From NCBI GenBank assembly GCA_023134145.1, contig JAGLUW010000006.1, positions 111,380 through 175,379 of the forward strand: a DNA stretch of 64,000 nt, given 5' to 3'. The first letter of the stretch is position 1. Every line of letters starts with the position of its first letter. The notes beneath the pieces are model-generated. The model saw only the letters and a list, made by a program, of their open reading frames with translations. It searched no databases and was not told the DNA's origin. This DNA comes from Sulfuriflexus sp. Its GTDB lineage: Bacteria > Pseudomonadota > Gammaproteobacteria > AKS1. Positions 46,947 through 56,000 of the stretch are shown piece after piece. A program made the position numbers and the translations under genes.

Positions 46947-47630
46947 TTAGCGGATTTCTTCTACACGATTAAAGTCTGTCGCACCGAGCGCAGACAAATT
47001 CAATACGGTGCCCTCACCGGGGCGCCCTAAAATGACACTTTCAACGTTGTCTTTAACTAATGTTCCAAGCGCAACATCTTCACCATCGATATTGGCTGTT
47101 GCGACAATACGATAAGCTCCGGCAGGTGCTGCTTGACCGCTATCAGTCAAGCCATCCCAACTAAAATTAACCAGACCGCCCTTTTGAGCGCCTAGTGGAA
47201 TTTCACGAACCAATTCACCGGCTGTATTAAAGAATTCAACTTTAACGAGGTTGCTGTCACTCGGTAGTCCCAGTGCGCCATCAACCTTGCCACCTGGTTT
47301 AAGCACACCGATATCACTGTTTACTGCAACAGTACGTCCAACTAATGCTGAAGCTTGTAGTGCTTGATTAGAACTAATGGAACCGGCAAACGATGAGAAT
47401 GAATCTTGTAGATCTTGAATACCGCTTACCGTGCTGAACTGAGCGATTTGTGATAGAAACTCACCATTCTCTAATGGCTCGAATGGATCTTGGTTACGTA
47501 TTTGCGCCACCATCAACTCTAGGAATTGTTGTTGACCTAATTCATTACTGCCTTCTGCTGCTTTAGTCGCATTGGTTTTGTTTGTGGCAATACCAAGATT
47601 TTGCAGCGTGTCTGTATTAATTGTAGGCAT
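46947..47630 (-). CDS. flgD: Hook-capping protein FlgD
   Basis: 227-aa scaffold that caps the growing hook. N-terminal LGQQQFLELMVAQIRNQDPF and EPLENGEFLSQIAQFS form the FlgD signature; the C-terminal half has Ig-like and tudor-like strands (GGLVNFSWDGLTDSGQAAPA). It lies 13 bp after flgC. Confidence 0.95.
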   Translation of the reverse strand: MPTINTDTLQNLGIATNKTNATKAAEGSNELGQQQFLELMVAQIRNQDPFEPLENGEFLSQIAQFSTVSGIQDLQDSFSSFAGSISSNQALQASALVGRTVAVNSDIGVLKPGGKVDGALGLPSDSNLVKVEFFNTAGELVREIPLGAQKGGLVNFSWDGLTDSGQAAPAGAYRIVATANIDGEDVALGTLVKDNVESVILGRPGEGTVLNLSALGATDFNRVEEIR

Positions 47631-47643
47631 TTCTAATTACTCC

Positions 47644-48057
47644 TTACTGCCCAAGACTCAGGGTGCGCATTAATAGTTGTTTAGATGTATTCATGACTTC
47701 CACATTAGATTGGTATGAACGTGATGCAGAAATCATATTGGCCATTTCTTCAATGGCATTTACATTTGGTAAATAGATGTAACCCTTGTCATCCGCCATT
47801 GGATGTTCAGGTTGGTACTGCTGGGTAGGTGCTCCCTGACTTTCTAAAATTTGTCTTACACGAACACCCATGTTCTGACGATTATGCATTGAATCGTTAA
47901 AGATAGTTTCAAACTGTGGCTGACGTGCACGATAAGTGCCTTCTGCCGTGCTGCTTACTGTTTCTGCATTGGCCAGATTTGATGCCACTGTGTTCAATCG
48001 AATTGATTGGGCACTTAAAGCAGAACCGGCAATATCAAAGTTTCCTAGTAAGGACAT
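47644..48057 (-). CDS. flgC: Flagellar proximal rod protein FlgC
   Basis: 137-aa rod subunit. N-terminal FDIAGSALSAQSIRLNTVAS and NLANAETVSSTAEGTYRARQ; C-terminal LPNVNAIEEMANMISASRSY. It is separated from flgB by only two bases. Confidence 0.96.
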   Translation of the reverse strand: MSLLGNFDIAGSALSAQSIRLNTVASNLANAETVSSTAEGTYRARQPQFETIFNDSMHNRQNMGVRVRQILESQGAPTQQYQPEHPMADDKGYIYLPNVNAIEEMANMISASRSYQSNVEVMNTSKQLLMRTLSLGQ

Positions 48058-48059
48058 TA

Positions 48060-48461
48060 TTATTCTCCTCTCAGTGCGAGCATGATGCCTTGCACGCGAC
48101 CGGTAACAAATCTCAAGGTCGCCATGTAACGCATTGCATTATCAGTAAAAGCAGCTTGTTCTTTTTGAACCTCAACGGTGTTGCCGTCGAGTGATGGTTG
48201 ATCTGGTTGGCGGTAAAGACGCTCTGCCGCGAGTGCGGTTGATGATCTACCAATATGTCCAGGCTGAGTTGCCTTCATGACTTCTGGGTTTGATTTCTTC
48301 ATTGCGGCGCGACGCAAAATTCCTTTGAAATCAATATCTCGTGCTTTAAAATTAGGTGTATCCGCATTAGCTAGGTTGGCTGCCAAAACCGAGCTGCGTT
48401 GTGAATACAACGTCAGTGCCTGTGTATGAATGCCAAATACATTGTCTAAATTAATAACCAT
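48060..48461 (-). CDS. flgB: Flagellar proximal rod protein FlgB
   Basis: 133-aa rod subunit, first gene of the flgBCDEFGHIJKL operon. It contains LYSQRSSVLAANLANADTPN and FKARDIDFKGIL, then VEVQKEQAAFTDNAMRYMAT near the C-terminus. A consensus sigma-54 promoter lies about 60 bases upstream. Confidence 0.96.
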   Translation of the reverse strand: MVINLDNVFGIHTQALTLYSQRSSVLAANLANADTPNFKARDIDFKGILRRAAMKKSNPEVMKATQPGHIGRSSTALAAERLYRQPDQPSLDGNTVEVQKEQAAFTDNAMRYMATLRFVTGRVQGIMLALRGE

Positions 48462-48520
48462 TACTCTGCTCCGTGTAGCTCATAAAATCATGAACTCATG
48501 TGTGTGTTACCTAGTGCTAG

Positions 48521-48536
48521 AGCAAACAGCGTGCCA
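48521..48536 (-). promoter_or_regulatory. Sigma-54 promoter of flgB operon
   Basis: Minus-strand sequence TGGCACGCTGTTTGCT is a full match to TGGCACG-N4-TTGCW with GG-N10-GC spacing. Predicted transcription starts near 48510, giving a leader of about 50 bases. Confidence 0.93.
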
Positions 48537-48620
48537 GTTATGACAATGCTTTTAATAACAGTTAGTTATGGGAAATTAATGTGGAGCGGAAAGGAAATTA
48601 ACGGCAAGGCAATGCCTGTA

Positions 48621-48641
48621 TGTGGCAAGTAGGCTGCCACA
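48621..48641. terminator. Hairpin between cheR and flgB
   Basis: Perfect 7-bp inverted repeat TGTGGCA / TGCCACA with a 7-base loop, 14 bases past the cheR stop. No T run follows, so termination is uncertain; it may separate cheVR transcripts from the flgB operon. Confidence 0.4.
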
Positions 48642-48654
48642 GAATGAAAATGCT

Positions 48655-49479
48655 TTAAATAAGTTTGTAATAGACTGAGCCACCACTGCGCACCATTTTA
48701 AAGGCTTCGGTGTGACCCGTAATAGATTCAGATGATCCCAGTACCAAATAGCCTCCCGGCTGTAGCTGCTTAGCCATGCGATTTAAGATGTCGCCTTTTA
48801 GCTCGGCAGAAAAGTAGATTAAAACATTTCGGCAAAAGATAATGTCGAACTTACCTAAGGTAGTGAAGCTCTGCATTAAATTAAGCTCGGTAAAACGTAC
48901 CCGCTTCTTAATATCGTTATTCAGTTCCCACTGCTTGTCATGTTGGGTGAAATAACGATTGCGTCTTTCTGTTGATAAACCACGCACTAACGATAGTTCG
49001 TCATAACGAGCCTGACGTGCCTGTTCGAGAATGGTTTTGGATATATCCGTAGCAACAATTTCAACACCTCTTACCAATGAACCAGGGTTAGCCTGTGCAT
49101 ATTCCTGTGCAACCATGCTCATTGAATATGGCTCTTGCCCAGACGAACAGGCTGCAGACCATATACGCACAGGACGATTACGATGTTGTGAGGCTTCGGG
49201 GAAAAGTTCTTTTTCAAGAATGGTATAGGGGTGGCTGTCACGAAACCACAAGGTTTCATTGGTAGTCATTGCATCAACGATTCTGCCGCGTAACTTACTA
49301 TCACCGCGTTGTAGACGCGTAACCAAATCACCCAGATTCGCAATCTCAACACTATCCATCAATTTTTGTAGGCGACTCGCAATCAGATACTGCTTATTTG
49401 CTCCCAAGGTAATGCCACAAGCGTCCTCAAGGAAGCTACTAAATGCCTGGTACTCAGTATTCGTAATTGCACTGCTCAA
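48655..49479 (-). CDS. cheR: Chemoreceptor methyltransferase CheR
   Basis: SAM-dependent glutamate methyltransferase, 274 aa. The helical N-terminal domain precedes the Rossmann domain with IWSAACSSGQEPYSMSMVAQ (SAM site), VEIVATDIS and FDIIFCRNVLIYFS. The only plausible start is TTG at 49479, since no ATG or GTG occurs near the conserved N-terminus; TAGG lies 9 bases upstream. It lies 10 bp after cheV and acts against CheB. Confidence 0.95.
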   Translation of the reverse strand: MSSAITNTEYQAFSSFLEDACGITLGANKQYLIASRLQKLMDSVEIANLGDLVTRLQRGDSKLRGRIVDAMTTNETLWFRDSHPYTILEKELFPEASQHRNRPVRIWSAACSSGQEPYSMSMVAQEYAQANPGSLVRGVEIVATDISKTILEQARQARYDELSLVRGLSTERRNRYFTQHDKQWELNNDIKKRVRFTELNLMQSFTTLGKFDIIFCRNVLIYFSAELKGDILNRMAKQLQPGGYLVLGSSESITGHTEAFKMVRSGGSVYYKLI

Positions 49480-49489
49480 GAATAACTAC

Positions 49490-50428
49490 CTACTTTAATT
49501 CTGTCGTACTTTCTATATTAAGGTGTTCTAACACCGTATTTGCTAAATCATCCGCGCTGAATTTAGATACAAATTTATCGGCGCCAACATTCTTAACCAT
49601 TGATTCATTAAATCCACCGCTCAATGACGTGTGTAGAATAACATAGAGGCCTTCCATTCCGGGAGTCTTTCGTATAGTTTTCGATAGCGTGTAACCGTCC
49701 ATTTCAGGCATTTCCACGTCAGAAATCAAAATATCCAGCTGCTCAGTAATTGGGCCATCTTTAGCCATTTCACACAATATTTTGTATGCTGCTGCGCCAT
49801 CGTTAGCCGTAATATACTCCACACCCAACTGCTCTAATGTTCGTACAATCTGTTTTCTTGCGACCCGTGAGTCATCGGCAACTAATATCTTGTATTTACG
49901 CCCCTCATGAGTAGGAGACTGACCAACAATATCACTCGAAACCAATATGCTATCGCCAATCACTTCTGCTAAAACCTTTTCAACATCAATGATTTCAATC
50001 ATCGCATCGTCAACACGAGTAACCGCTGTTAAATAGGTGTTTTTACCGGCACTAATGGGAGGCGGATGGATCTCTTCCCAATTCAAGTTAATAATTCGAT
50101 CAACACGATTCACCAAGAAACCCTGTACCTTACGATTAAATTCACTAACGATAATGTAACATTCATCTAGGTTCTCAAGTGGACGTCGCCCAATCGCCAT
50201 TCCAAGATCCAAAATGGGAATTGTCGTGCCGCGCATATTGGCAACACCGCGTACTACACCATGGGCCTCTGGAAGTTGGGTTAACGTTGGGCACTGAATT
50301 ACTTCTTTAATCTTAAAGACGTTAATTCCAAACTGCTGGCGTCCACGCAAATGAAATAATAAAAGCTCAAGCCTATTCTCACCCGCTAAGCGAGTTCGTT
50401 GATCAACTGAATCTAATACACCAGCCAT
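49490..50428 (-). CDS. cheV: Chemotaxis coupling protein CheV
   Basis: 312-aa fusion of a CheW-like domain (about 20-165: QQFGINVFKIKEVIQCPTLT, RGVANMRGTTIPILDLGMAI) and a receiver domain (about 178-305) with acidic pocket ADDS, phospho-acceptor in LDILISDVEMPEMDG and lysine in GADKFVSKF. Couples receptors to CheA and may buffer phosphate. Divergent from flgA, with 158 bp between them containing promoters for both. Confidence 0.95.
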   Translation of the reverse strand: MAGVLDSVDQRTRLAGENRLELLLFHLRGRQQFGINVFKIKEVIQCPTLTQLPEAHGVVRGVANMRGTTIPILDLGMAIGRRPLENLDECYIIVSEFNRKVQGFLVNRVDRIINLNWEEIHPPPISAGKNTYLTAVTRVDDAMIEIIDVEKVLAEVIGDSILVSSDIVGQSPTHEGRKYKILVADDSRVARKQIVRTLEQLGVEYITANDGAAAYKILCEMAKDGPITEQLDILISDVEMPEMDGYTLSKTIRKTPGMEGLYVILHTSLSGGFNESMVKNVGADKFVSKFSADDLANTVLEHLNIESTTELK

Positions 50429-50482
50429 GAGAAACCCCTATTAAAATACGTTTATCGATGAAAACATCGTTATCTAACTCCT

Positions 50483-50509
50483 CTATCGGCAATTGGCGCA
50501 TTTACTTGA
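50483..50509 (-). promoter_or_regulatory. Probable sigma-28 promoter of cheV-cheR
   Basis: Minus-strand TCAAGTAA (TCAA at 50506-50509) and GCCGATAG (50483-50490) with 15 bases between TCAA and the -10. The -10 differs from consensus by one base, and TCAA is a known -35 variant. Confidence 0.6.
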
Positions 50510-50521
50510 ATAGCTAATAGT

Positions 50522-50537
50522 AGGCACAGCAATTGCA
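50522..50537 (+). promoter_or_regulatory. Sigma-54 promoter of flgA
   Basis: Plus-strand sequence AGGCACAGCAATTGCA fits TGGCACG-N4-TTGCW with two mismatches and correct GG-N10-GC spacing. Predicted transcription start near 50549, about 38 bases before the flgA start. It lies back to back with the cheV promoter. Confidence 0.82.
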
Positions 50538-50586
50538 TTACAAATAACAACAGAGATGAATTTTATATTTTGTAGTGGAGATGGTT

Positions 50587-51342
50587 GTGAGACAGGTTTT
50601 TAAGCTCGGTAGTACGGATCATTGCTTTAGCAAGACCGCTTTTCGGCAAGGTCTCGCCGTGGTTCTTTGCCTGCTCGCCGGCATGGCACAAGCAGTGCAA
50701 TACCATGATCTACAAGATATTCGCCAAAGCAGCGAAAATTACTTACGTGCTCAACTGGGTGTGGACAGTAACGACACCGCAGATATTACGATAACAGCCG
50801 CCAGCATGGACTATAGATTACGCCTTGCTCAGTGCGATACTCCTATAGAACATAGCCTTCCACAAGGGCATCGCTTACAAGGCCGTGTTGCCGTTGGCAC
50901 TCGATGCACCGATGAATTACATCGTTGGTCAGTTTTTGTTCCCGTCACTATCACGCAATTTGCCGAGGTGATTGTCACTACAGAAACCGTATCACGAGGT
51001 GAATTTTTGAAAGCAAGCCAGCTCAAACTTGAACGACGTTCATTAAACTTTTTACACAATGGTTATTTAAAATCGATGAAACAAGCCATCGGTCAAAAAT
51101 TAAAAACCACCTTGGCAAAGGGCCTTGTTGTTAGCCCAAGCCAATTAAAACGCCCATATGACGTCAAAAAAGGCCAGAACGTCAATATTCTGGCGAAAAG
51201 TGACCAGATTTCTGTCAGAATCAAAGGTAAGGCACTCTCTAATGCACGGATAGGCGACAGAATAAGGGTTAAAAATACCTCTACAAATAAAATAATAGAA
51301 GGAACAGTAACTTACGACGGTTTTGTTGAGATAAAGCTATAA
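50587..51342 (+). CDS. flgA: P-ring assembly chaperone FlgA
   Basis: Periplasmic chaperone for FlgI, 251 aa. Signal peptide with hydrophobic core LAVVLCLLAGMAQA, then an N-terminal domain and the SAF domain (FAEVIVTTETVSRGEFLKAS, then VSPSQLKRPYDVKKGQNVNI). The start is taken as GTG at 50587, since GGAG lies six bases upstream; an ATG at 50581 would abut that site. Divergent from cheV. Confidence 0.92.
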   Translation: MRQVFKLGSTDHCFSKTAFRQGLAVVLCLLAGMAQAVQYHDLQDIRQSSENYLRAQLGVDSNDTADITITAASMDYRLRLAQCDTPIEHSLPQGHRLQGRVAVGTRCTDELHRWSVFVPVTITQFAEVIVTTETVSRGEFLKASQLKLERRSLNFLHNGYLKSMKQAIGQKLKTTLAKGLVVSPSQLKRPYDVKKGQNVNILAKSDQISVRIKGKALSNARIGDRIRVKNTSTNKIIEGTVTYDGFVEIKL

Positions 51343-51367
51343 AAGGCAATTTTTTGACTAAAATCGC

Positions 51368-51394
51368 TAAAGTTTTTTCAGCAATGGACGTTAC
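51368..51394 (+). promoter_or_regulatory. Probable sigma-28 promoter of flgMN
   Basis: TAAAGTTT (51368-51375) is an exact -35; the -10 GACGTTAC (51387-51394) matches GCCGATAA at 5 of 8, with correct 15-base spacing after TAAA. A FliA-dependent flgM promoter would be self-limiting, as known in enterics. Confidence 0.55.
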
Positions 51395-51428
51395 ATACAT
51401 TAAGAAATGAAAACTGGAGTACATAGCA

Positions 51429-51746
51429 ATGCCAATTGAAATTAACGGTCAAAATAATAATCCTGTTCAAACAGACCGTGACACTCGACCTGAGAATAAT
51501 GTGGGCCGTTCTGAACCTACAGTTGATCAAAACAGCACTGGACGACCTTCTACTGCTGATACGGTTAGCTTAACTGAAACATCAGCACAGCTACGCAGTA
51601 TTGAAAGTAGCTTGGCGTTACTTCCTGTCGTTGATACTCAACGTGTCGAAGCCATTAAATTAGCCATTGCAGATGGAAGTTACCAAGTTGATTCCACTAG
51701 CATTGCAGACAAATTAATCGATTTCGAACAAATACTGGATAAATAG
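51429..51746 (+). CDS. flgM: Anti-sigma-28 factor FlgM
   Basis: 105 aa. The N-terminal half is disordered (Asn/Thr/Asp/Arg-rich), the C-terminal half has sigma-binding helices: TADTVSLTETSAQLRSIESS, then VDTQRVEAIKLAIADGSYQV and STSIADKLIDFEQIL. It holds FliA inactive until exported through the finished hook. GGAG lies 10 bases upstream. It is followed by flgN after 5 bp. Confidence 0.95.
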   Translation: MPIEINGQNNNPVQTDRDTRPENNVGRSEPTVDQNSTGRPSTADTVSLTETSAQLRSIESSLALLPVVDTQRVEAIKLAIADGSYQVDSTSIADKLIDFEQILDK

Positions 51747-51751
51747 CCATT

Positions 51752-52234
51752 ATGAATCTAGACCCACAAGTTATCGCTGAGTATTTAAAGGAAGCCGGTC
51801 ATCAGGCTCAACTACTAATACAATTGCTAGATGATGAACGTGTATGCATTTCATCAAATGATGGCCAAGCGCTCGAAGAGATTGCCGTAAACAAAGCAAC
51901 TCTTGCACAAACCATTCAAGCGAGTACCAAAGTATTTAGCCAGCAATTACAACAAGCCGGGTTTAGCGCAGATAATCATGGTTTGACAGACTATTTTGAG
52001 AACTGTGATCAAACCCATGCGAGTAATTTTAAAGATACATGGCAAAATTTACAGTTACGGTTAAAAGAATGTCAGGATGAAAACCGTATTAACGGAAAAT
52101 TACTTGGCAGTTCACAACGTCGTATTAAGCAAGCGCTGTCTATTCTGCAAGGTCAGCCTGTTGATGAGGACTTATACGGACGAGGTGGCGAAGCTGTGAA
52201 TCATTCTACGGGTAACTCGCTTACCCGCGCTTAG
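51752..52234 (+). CDS. flgN: Hook-associated protein chaperone FlgN
   Basis: 160-aa helical chaperone for FlgK and FlgL. N-terminal LLIQLLDDERVCISSNDGQA and LEEIAVNKATLAQTIQ resemble FlgN family helices; the middle LKECQDENRINGKLLGSSQR contains the conserved N-x-x-N-G segment. Coupled to flgM. FlgN is variable, so the name depends on position and on these motifs. Confidence 0.9.
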   Translation: MNLDPQVIAEYLKEAGHQAQLLIQLLDDERVCISSNDGQALEEIAVNKATLAQTIQASTKVFSQQLQQAGFSADNHGLTDYFENCDQTHASNFKDTWQNLQLRLKECQDENRINGKLLGSSQRRIKQALSILQGQPVDEDLYGRGGEAVNHSTGNSLTRA

Positions 52235-52312
52235 AATAAAACCCTCGCGTAATAATTATTCCTCTGCGTTATTGTGTAAACTATAACGACTCAACATTGA
52301 ATAAATAGTGAC

Positions 52313-53029
52313 ATGCCAGAAGTTAACGAAGACGACAATATAATAAAACCCAGCCTTATTGCTGCCCATCTTGGACGGTTACAGCACGAACGCACTCTTG
52401 TGAAGATCAGTATCGTTGGAACAAAAAACTCTTTCAATAGTATGCTCGTCAATGTGAATGCGGATGCGCAAACAATATTACTTGATGTGCTTCATCCTGA
52501 AGCCGCTCATAAAAAATTACTCGAAAAAAAGAAATTCATTCTCAATGTTGAACAAAATGGTATAAAAATAAGTTTTAAAGGCGCCGTAAAAAAAATCATT
52601 ATAGATGATGATAAGCCCGCCTATCTTATCGATTTCCCGAAAAAAATATTATACCAACAACGACGACAAGCATTCCGAGCACCTATCGGCAGAGATACCT
52701 TATTAGAAATTACTCTTACTGATAAAAAGACAAAAAAAACCAGCAAAGGCATTATCAATAATGTCTCGAGAGAAGGGCTTTGTCTACAGTTTGATCATAC
52801 CGAGAAGTTTAACTTTAATAAATTTATGCATTTATCAAGTCAGTTTTTGACTACTGAAAATGTAGAAATAATTTGTGATGTGGAAATACGTAATATCACA
52901 GATGATTCTGTGCATCGACATACAAAGGTTGGTGTGCAATTTAAGACGCTCGACAAACAACAAAGACAACACATTCAAAACTTCGCATTACAAATGGAGC
53001 GAAAAATGATCAAAAGGCAGCGTGCCTAA
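52313..53029 (+). CDS. flgZ: FlgZ/YcgR-type c-di-GMP effector
   Basis: 238 aa: an N-terminal YcgR-like domain (about 10-110) and a C-terminal PilZ domain with both c-di-GMP motifs, RRQAFR (117-122) and NVSREG (150-155). Proteins of this family slow or bias the motor when c-di-GMP is high. In Pseudomonas FlgZ is also encoded after flgMN and acts on the MotCD stator, encoded here at 675-2389. Unusually rich in Lys, in keeping with its many basic surface residues. It ends 11 bp from the convergent RND gene with no terminator hairpin visible. Confidence 0.92.
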   Translation: MPEVNEDDNIIKPSLIAAHLGRLQHERTLVKISIVGTKNSFNSMLVNVNADAQTILLDVLHPEAAHKKLLEKKKFILNVEQNGIKISFKGAVKKIIIDDDKPAYLIDFPKKILYQQRRQAFRAPIGRDTLLEITLTDKKTKKTSKGIINNVSREGLCLQFDHTEKFNFNKFMHLSSQFLTTENVEIICDVEIRNITDDSVHRHTKVGVQFKTLDKQQRQHIQNFALQMERKMIKRQRA

Positions 53030-53040
53030 ACTACCATTAA

Positions 53041-56000
53041 TTAAGCTGTTTTCTTATAAAGATAAGCATAATAAAGAACAGGAATAACAATTAACGTCAG
53101 TAACGTTGAAATCAAGATACCCGAGATCAATGTTACAGCAAGCCCACCAAAGATCGGATCACCAAGAATAAATAGCGCACCCAGCATTGCGGCAAGCCCC
53201 GTTAACACAATGGGTTTAGATCGAACCACACCCGCGTTAATAACAGCTTCTTCCAGCGGTACACCAGAGCGTACGGTTTCATTAATAAAGTCGACCAATA
53301 AAATAGAGTTGCGCACAATAATCCCCGCCAAGGCAATCATGCCGATCATTGAAGTCGCGGTGAACTGAACACCTGATATAGCATGCCCTGGCATAACCCC
53401 AATAATCGTTAAAGGAATTGGCGCCATAATAATCAGCGGAACCACATAGGAGCGAAACTGCGCGACAACTAATAAATAAATAAGAATCATACCAACCGCA
53501 TAAGCAATGCCCATATCACGGAAGGTTTCATAAGTAATTTGCCATTCACCATCCCATTTCACGCTATAACTATAAGGATGCTCCGGCTGTTGCACCAAAT
53601 ATTGTTCTATACCTTGCTCTGTCAATCTGTCGTAAATATCAAACATGGCATACAAAGGGCTGTCTAGCTCTCCTGCCACATCACCCGTAACATAAACAAC
53701 GGGCAACATATCTTTATGATAAATCGCATGCTCAAGAGGCACCTTTTTAAAATTAACAACCTCAGCGAGACTGATTAATACACCTTTGTTATTACGTAGT
53801 TTTATATTGGCAACTGACTTTATATCTGATTTATTTTCCTTACTAAATTCAAGGCGAATCGGCACAGGATATTTTGCATAAGGATCGTGCAAGTAGCTCA
53901 CATCTTCGCCGTCTAATGCTGTATTGATCGCAGCAATGATCTGCTGTTGATTTAAACCCAATACAGCTGCGCGTTGTCGATCAATATCAACCGACCAACG
54001 CAGTATTTCTGCCTCAATCGAATCATCAATATCGGTAACATCATCTGTTGCTGAAAAACTCTTGCGGATTTTCTTAGCTAGTTTCATCTGGCCGTCATAA
54101 TCAATGCCATATACTTCTGCAACTAATGGAGAGAAAACCGGTGGACCTGGTGGCACTTCAACCACTTTTACATTCGCGTTAAACCGCTTTGCTATTTCAT
54201 TTAACGGTGCGCGTAAAGAAAAAGCAATGTCATGACTCTTTCTTTCACGATCTACTTTAGATACTAAGTTAACTTGAATGTCAGCAACATTTTCACCACT
54301 GCGTAAGTAATATTGTCGCACTAGGCCATTAAAATTAATGGGCGATGCCGTACCCACATAGGCTTGGAAATCACTGACTTCAGGAACCTGACGAATTTCT
54401 CTTGTTAACTCCTCCACCACTCTTGCTGTTTGTTGCAAGCTCGTCCCTTCTGGCATATCTATAACAATCTGAAATTCAGATTTATTATCAAAAGGTAACA
54501 TTTTCAATATAACTAACTTAAAGCCAACAAGTGATACCGACATAATTATGAGAAATATAATCGATGCCCACAGCTTATTACGATTACCTTTACCCGCAGA
54601 CTTATTAAGAAAGGGTTCTAAATAACGTTCAAATAAAATTCTGAGTTTAGTTTTACCCGATGTTTCTTCATGCGAATGCAACCCACCGTCTTTTAAAATG
54701 ACATGCGTTAACCAAGGCGTCACCACAAATGCAACAATCAAGGAGATCAACATACCAATACTGGCGTTGATGGGTATTGGACTCATGTAGGGCCCCATTA
54801 AACCGGTAACAAAGGCCATGGGTAATAGTGCAGCAATCACTGCGAAAGTTGCGAGTATTGTTGGGCCACCTACTTCATCGACTGCAACAGGGATTGCGTC
54901 AACCAAGGACTGCTTGCCAATCACAATATGCCGATGAATGTTTTCAACCACGACAATCGCATCATCAACAAGAATGCCAATAGAAAATATTAACGCAAAT
55001 AATGAAACGCGGTTTAAGGTAAACCCCCAAGCCCAAGACGCGAACAAGGTCAGGGCTAATGTGATAACAATCGCCGTACCGACAATAATCGCTTCGCGCC
55101 AACCAAGCGTAAATAACACGAGTAAAACAACAAAACTTGTCGCAAAAATTAATTTTCCGATAAGCGTTTGCGCCTTATCGTTTGCTGTTGCACCATAATT
55201 GCGAGTTAAGGTTCCATTCACGCCTTCCGGAATCACCGTACCTTTTAATTTCTCGAAACGTTGAATAACTTGATTAGATATCTCAACCGCATTTGTTCCT
55301 AGTTGTTTAGCGATCGCTATCGTCACTGCAGGAAAATCACCTCGTGCAGTAATACCTTTCGTGGCGGCTGCCGCTCCCGTACCAAACCAAACGTATTGTT
55401 TGGGTTCATCTGCACCAAATTTAACCGATGCCACATCTTCGAGATAAACAGGAGAGCCATTGTGTACCGCAACAATAAGTTGCGCGACTTCATCGGCCCG
55501 CGTTAACCAATCTCCTGCTCGAACTGCAATACTGGTATTATTTGTCGTAACCGTGCCGACATTATCTGCGCTATTCGCTGCTAATAAAGTATTACGTAAA
55601 TCCTGTAAATCGATGCCATAGGCACTTAATTGCTGCGGATCAATCTGTACATGTACGACACGTTCAGGACCACCAACAGTATAAATATCTCGGGTTCCTG
55701 CAACGCGTTTTAATTCCGTTTCAATACCATGCGCAACACGAAGTAATTCTGCTGCAGAAATATTTTCATCCTCACTCCATAATGTACCCGTTACAATAGG
55801 TACATCATCAATCCCTTGTGGTTTTATTAACGGTTGGCCAACACCTAAGTTAACCGGTAGCCAATCACGATTTGAATACACTGCATTATATAAACGCACA
55901 ATCGCCTGCGTACGATCTTCTCCTACCGTAAATTGAACAGATAAAACTGACATACCTGCACGAGAAACAGAATAAATATGTTTTACGCCTTCTATCTCTG

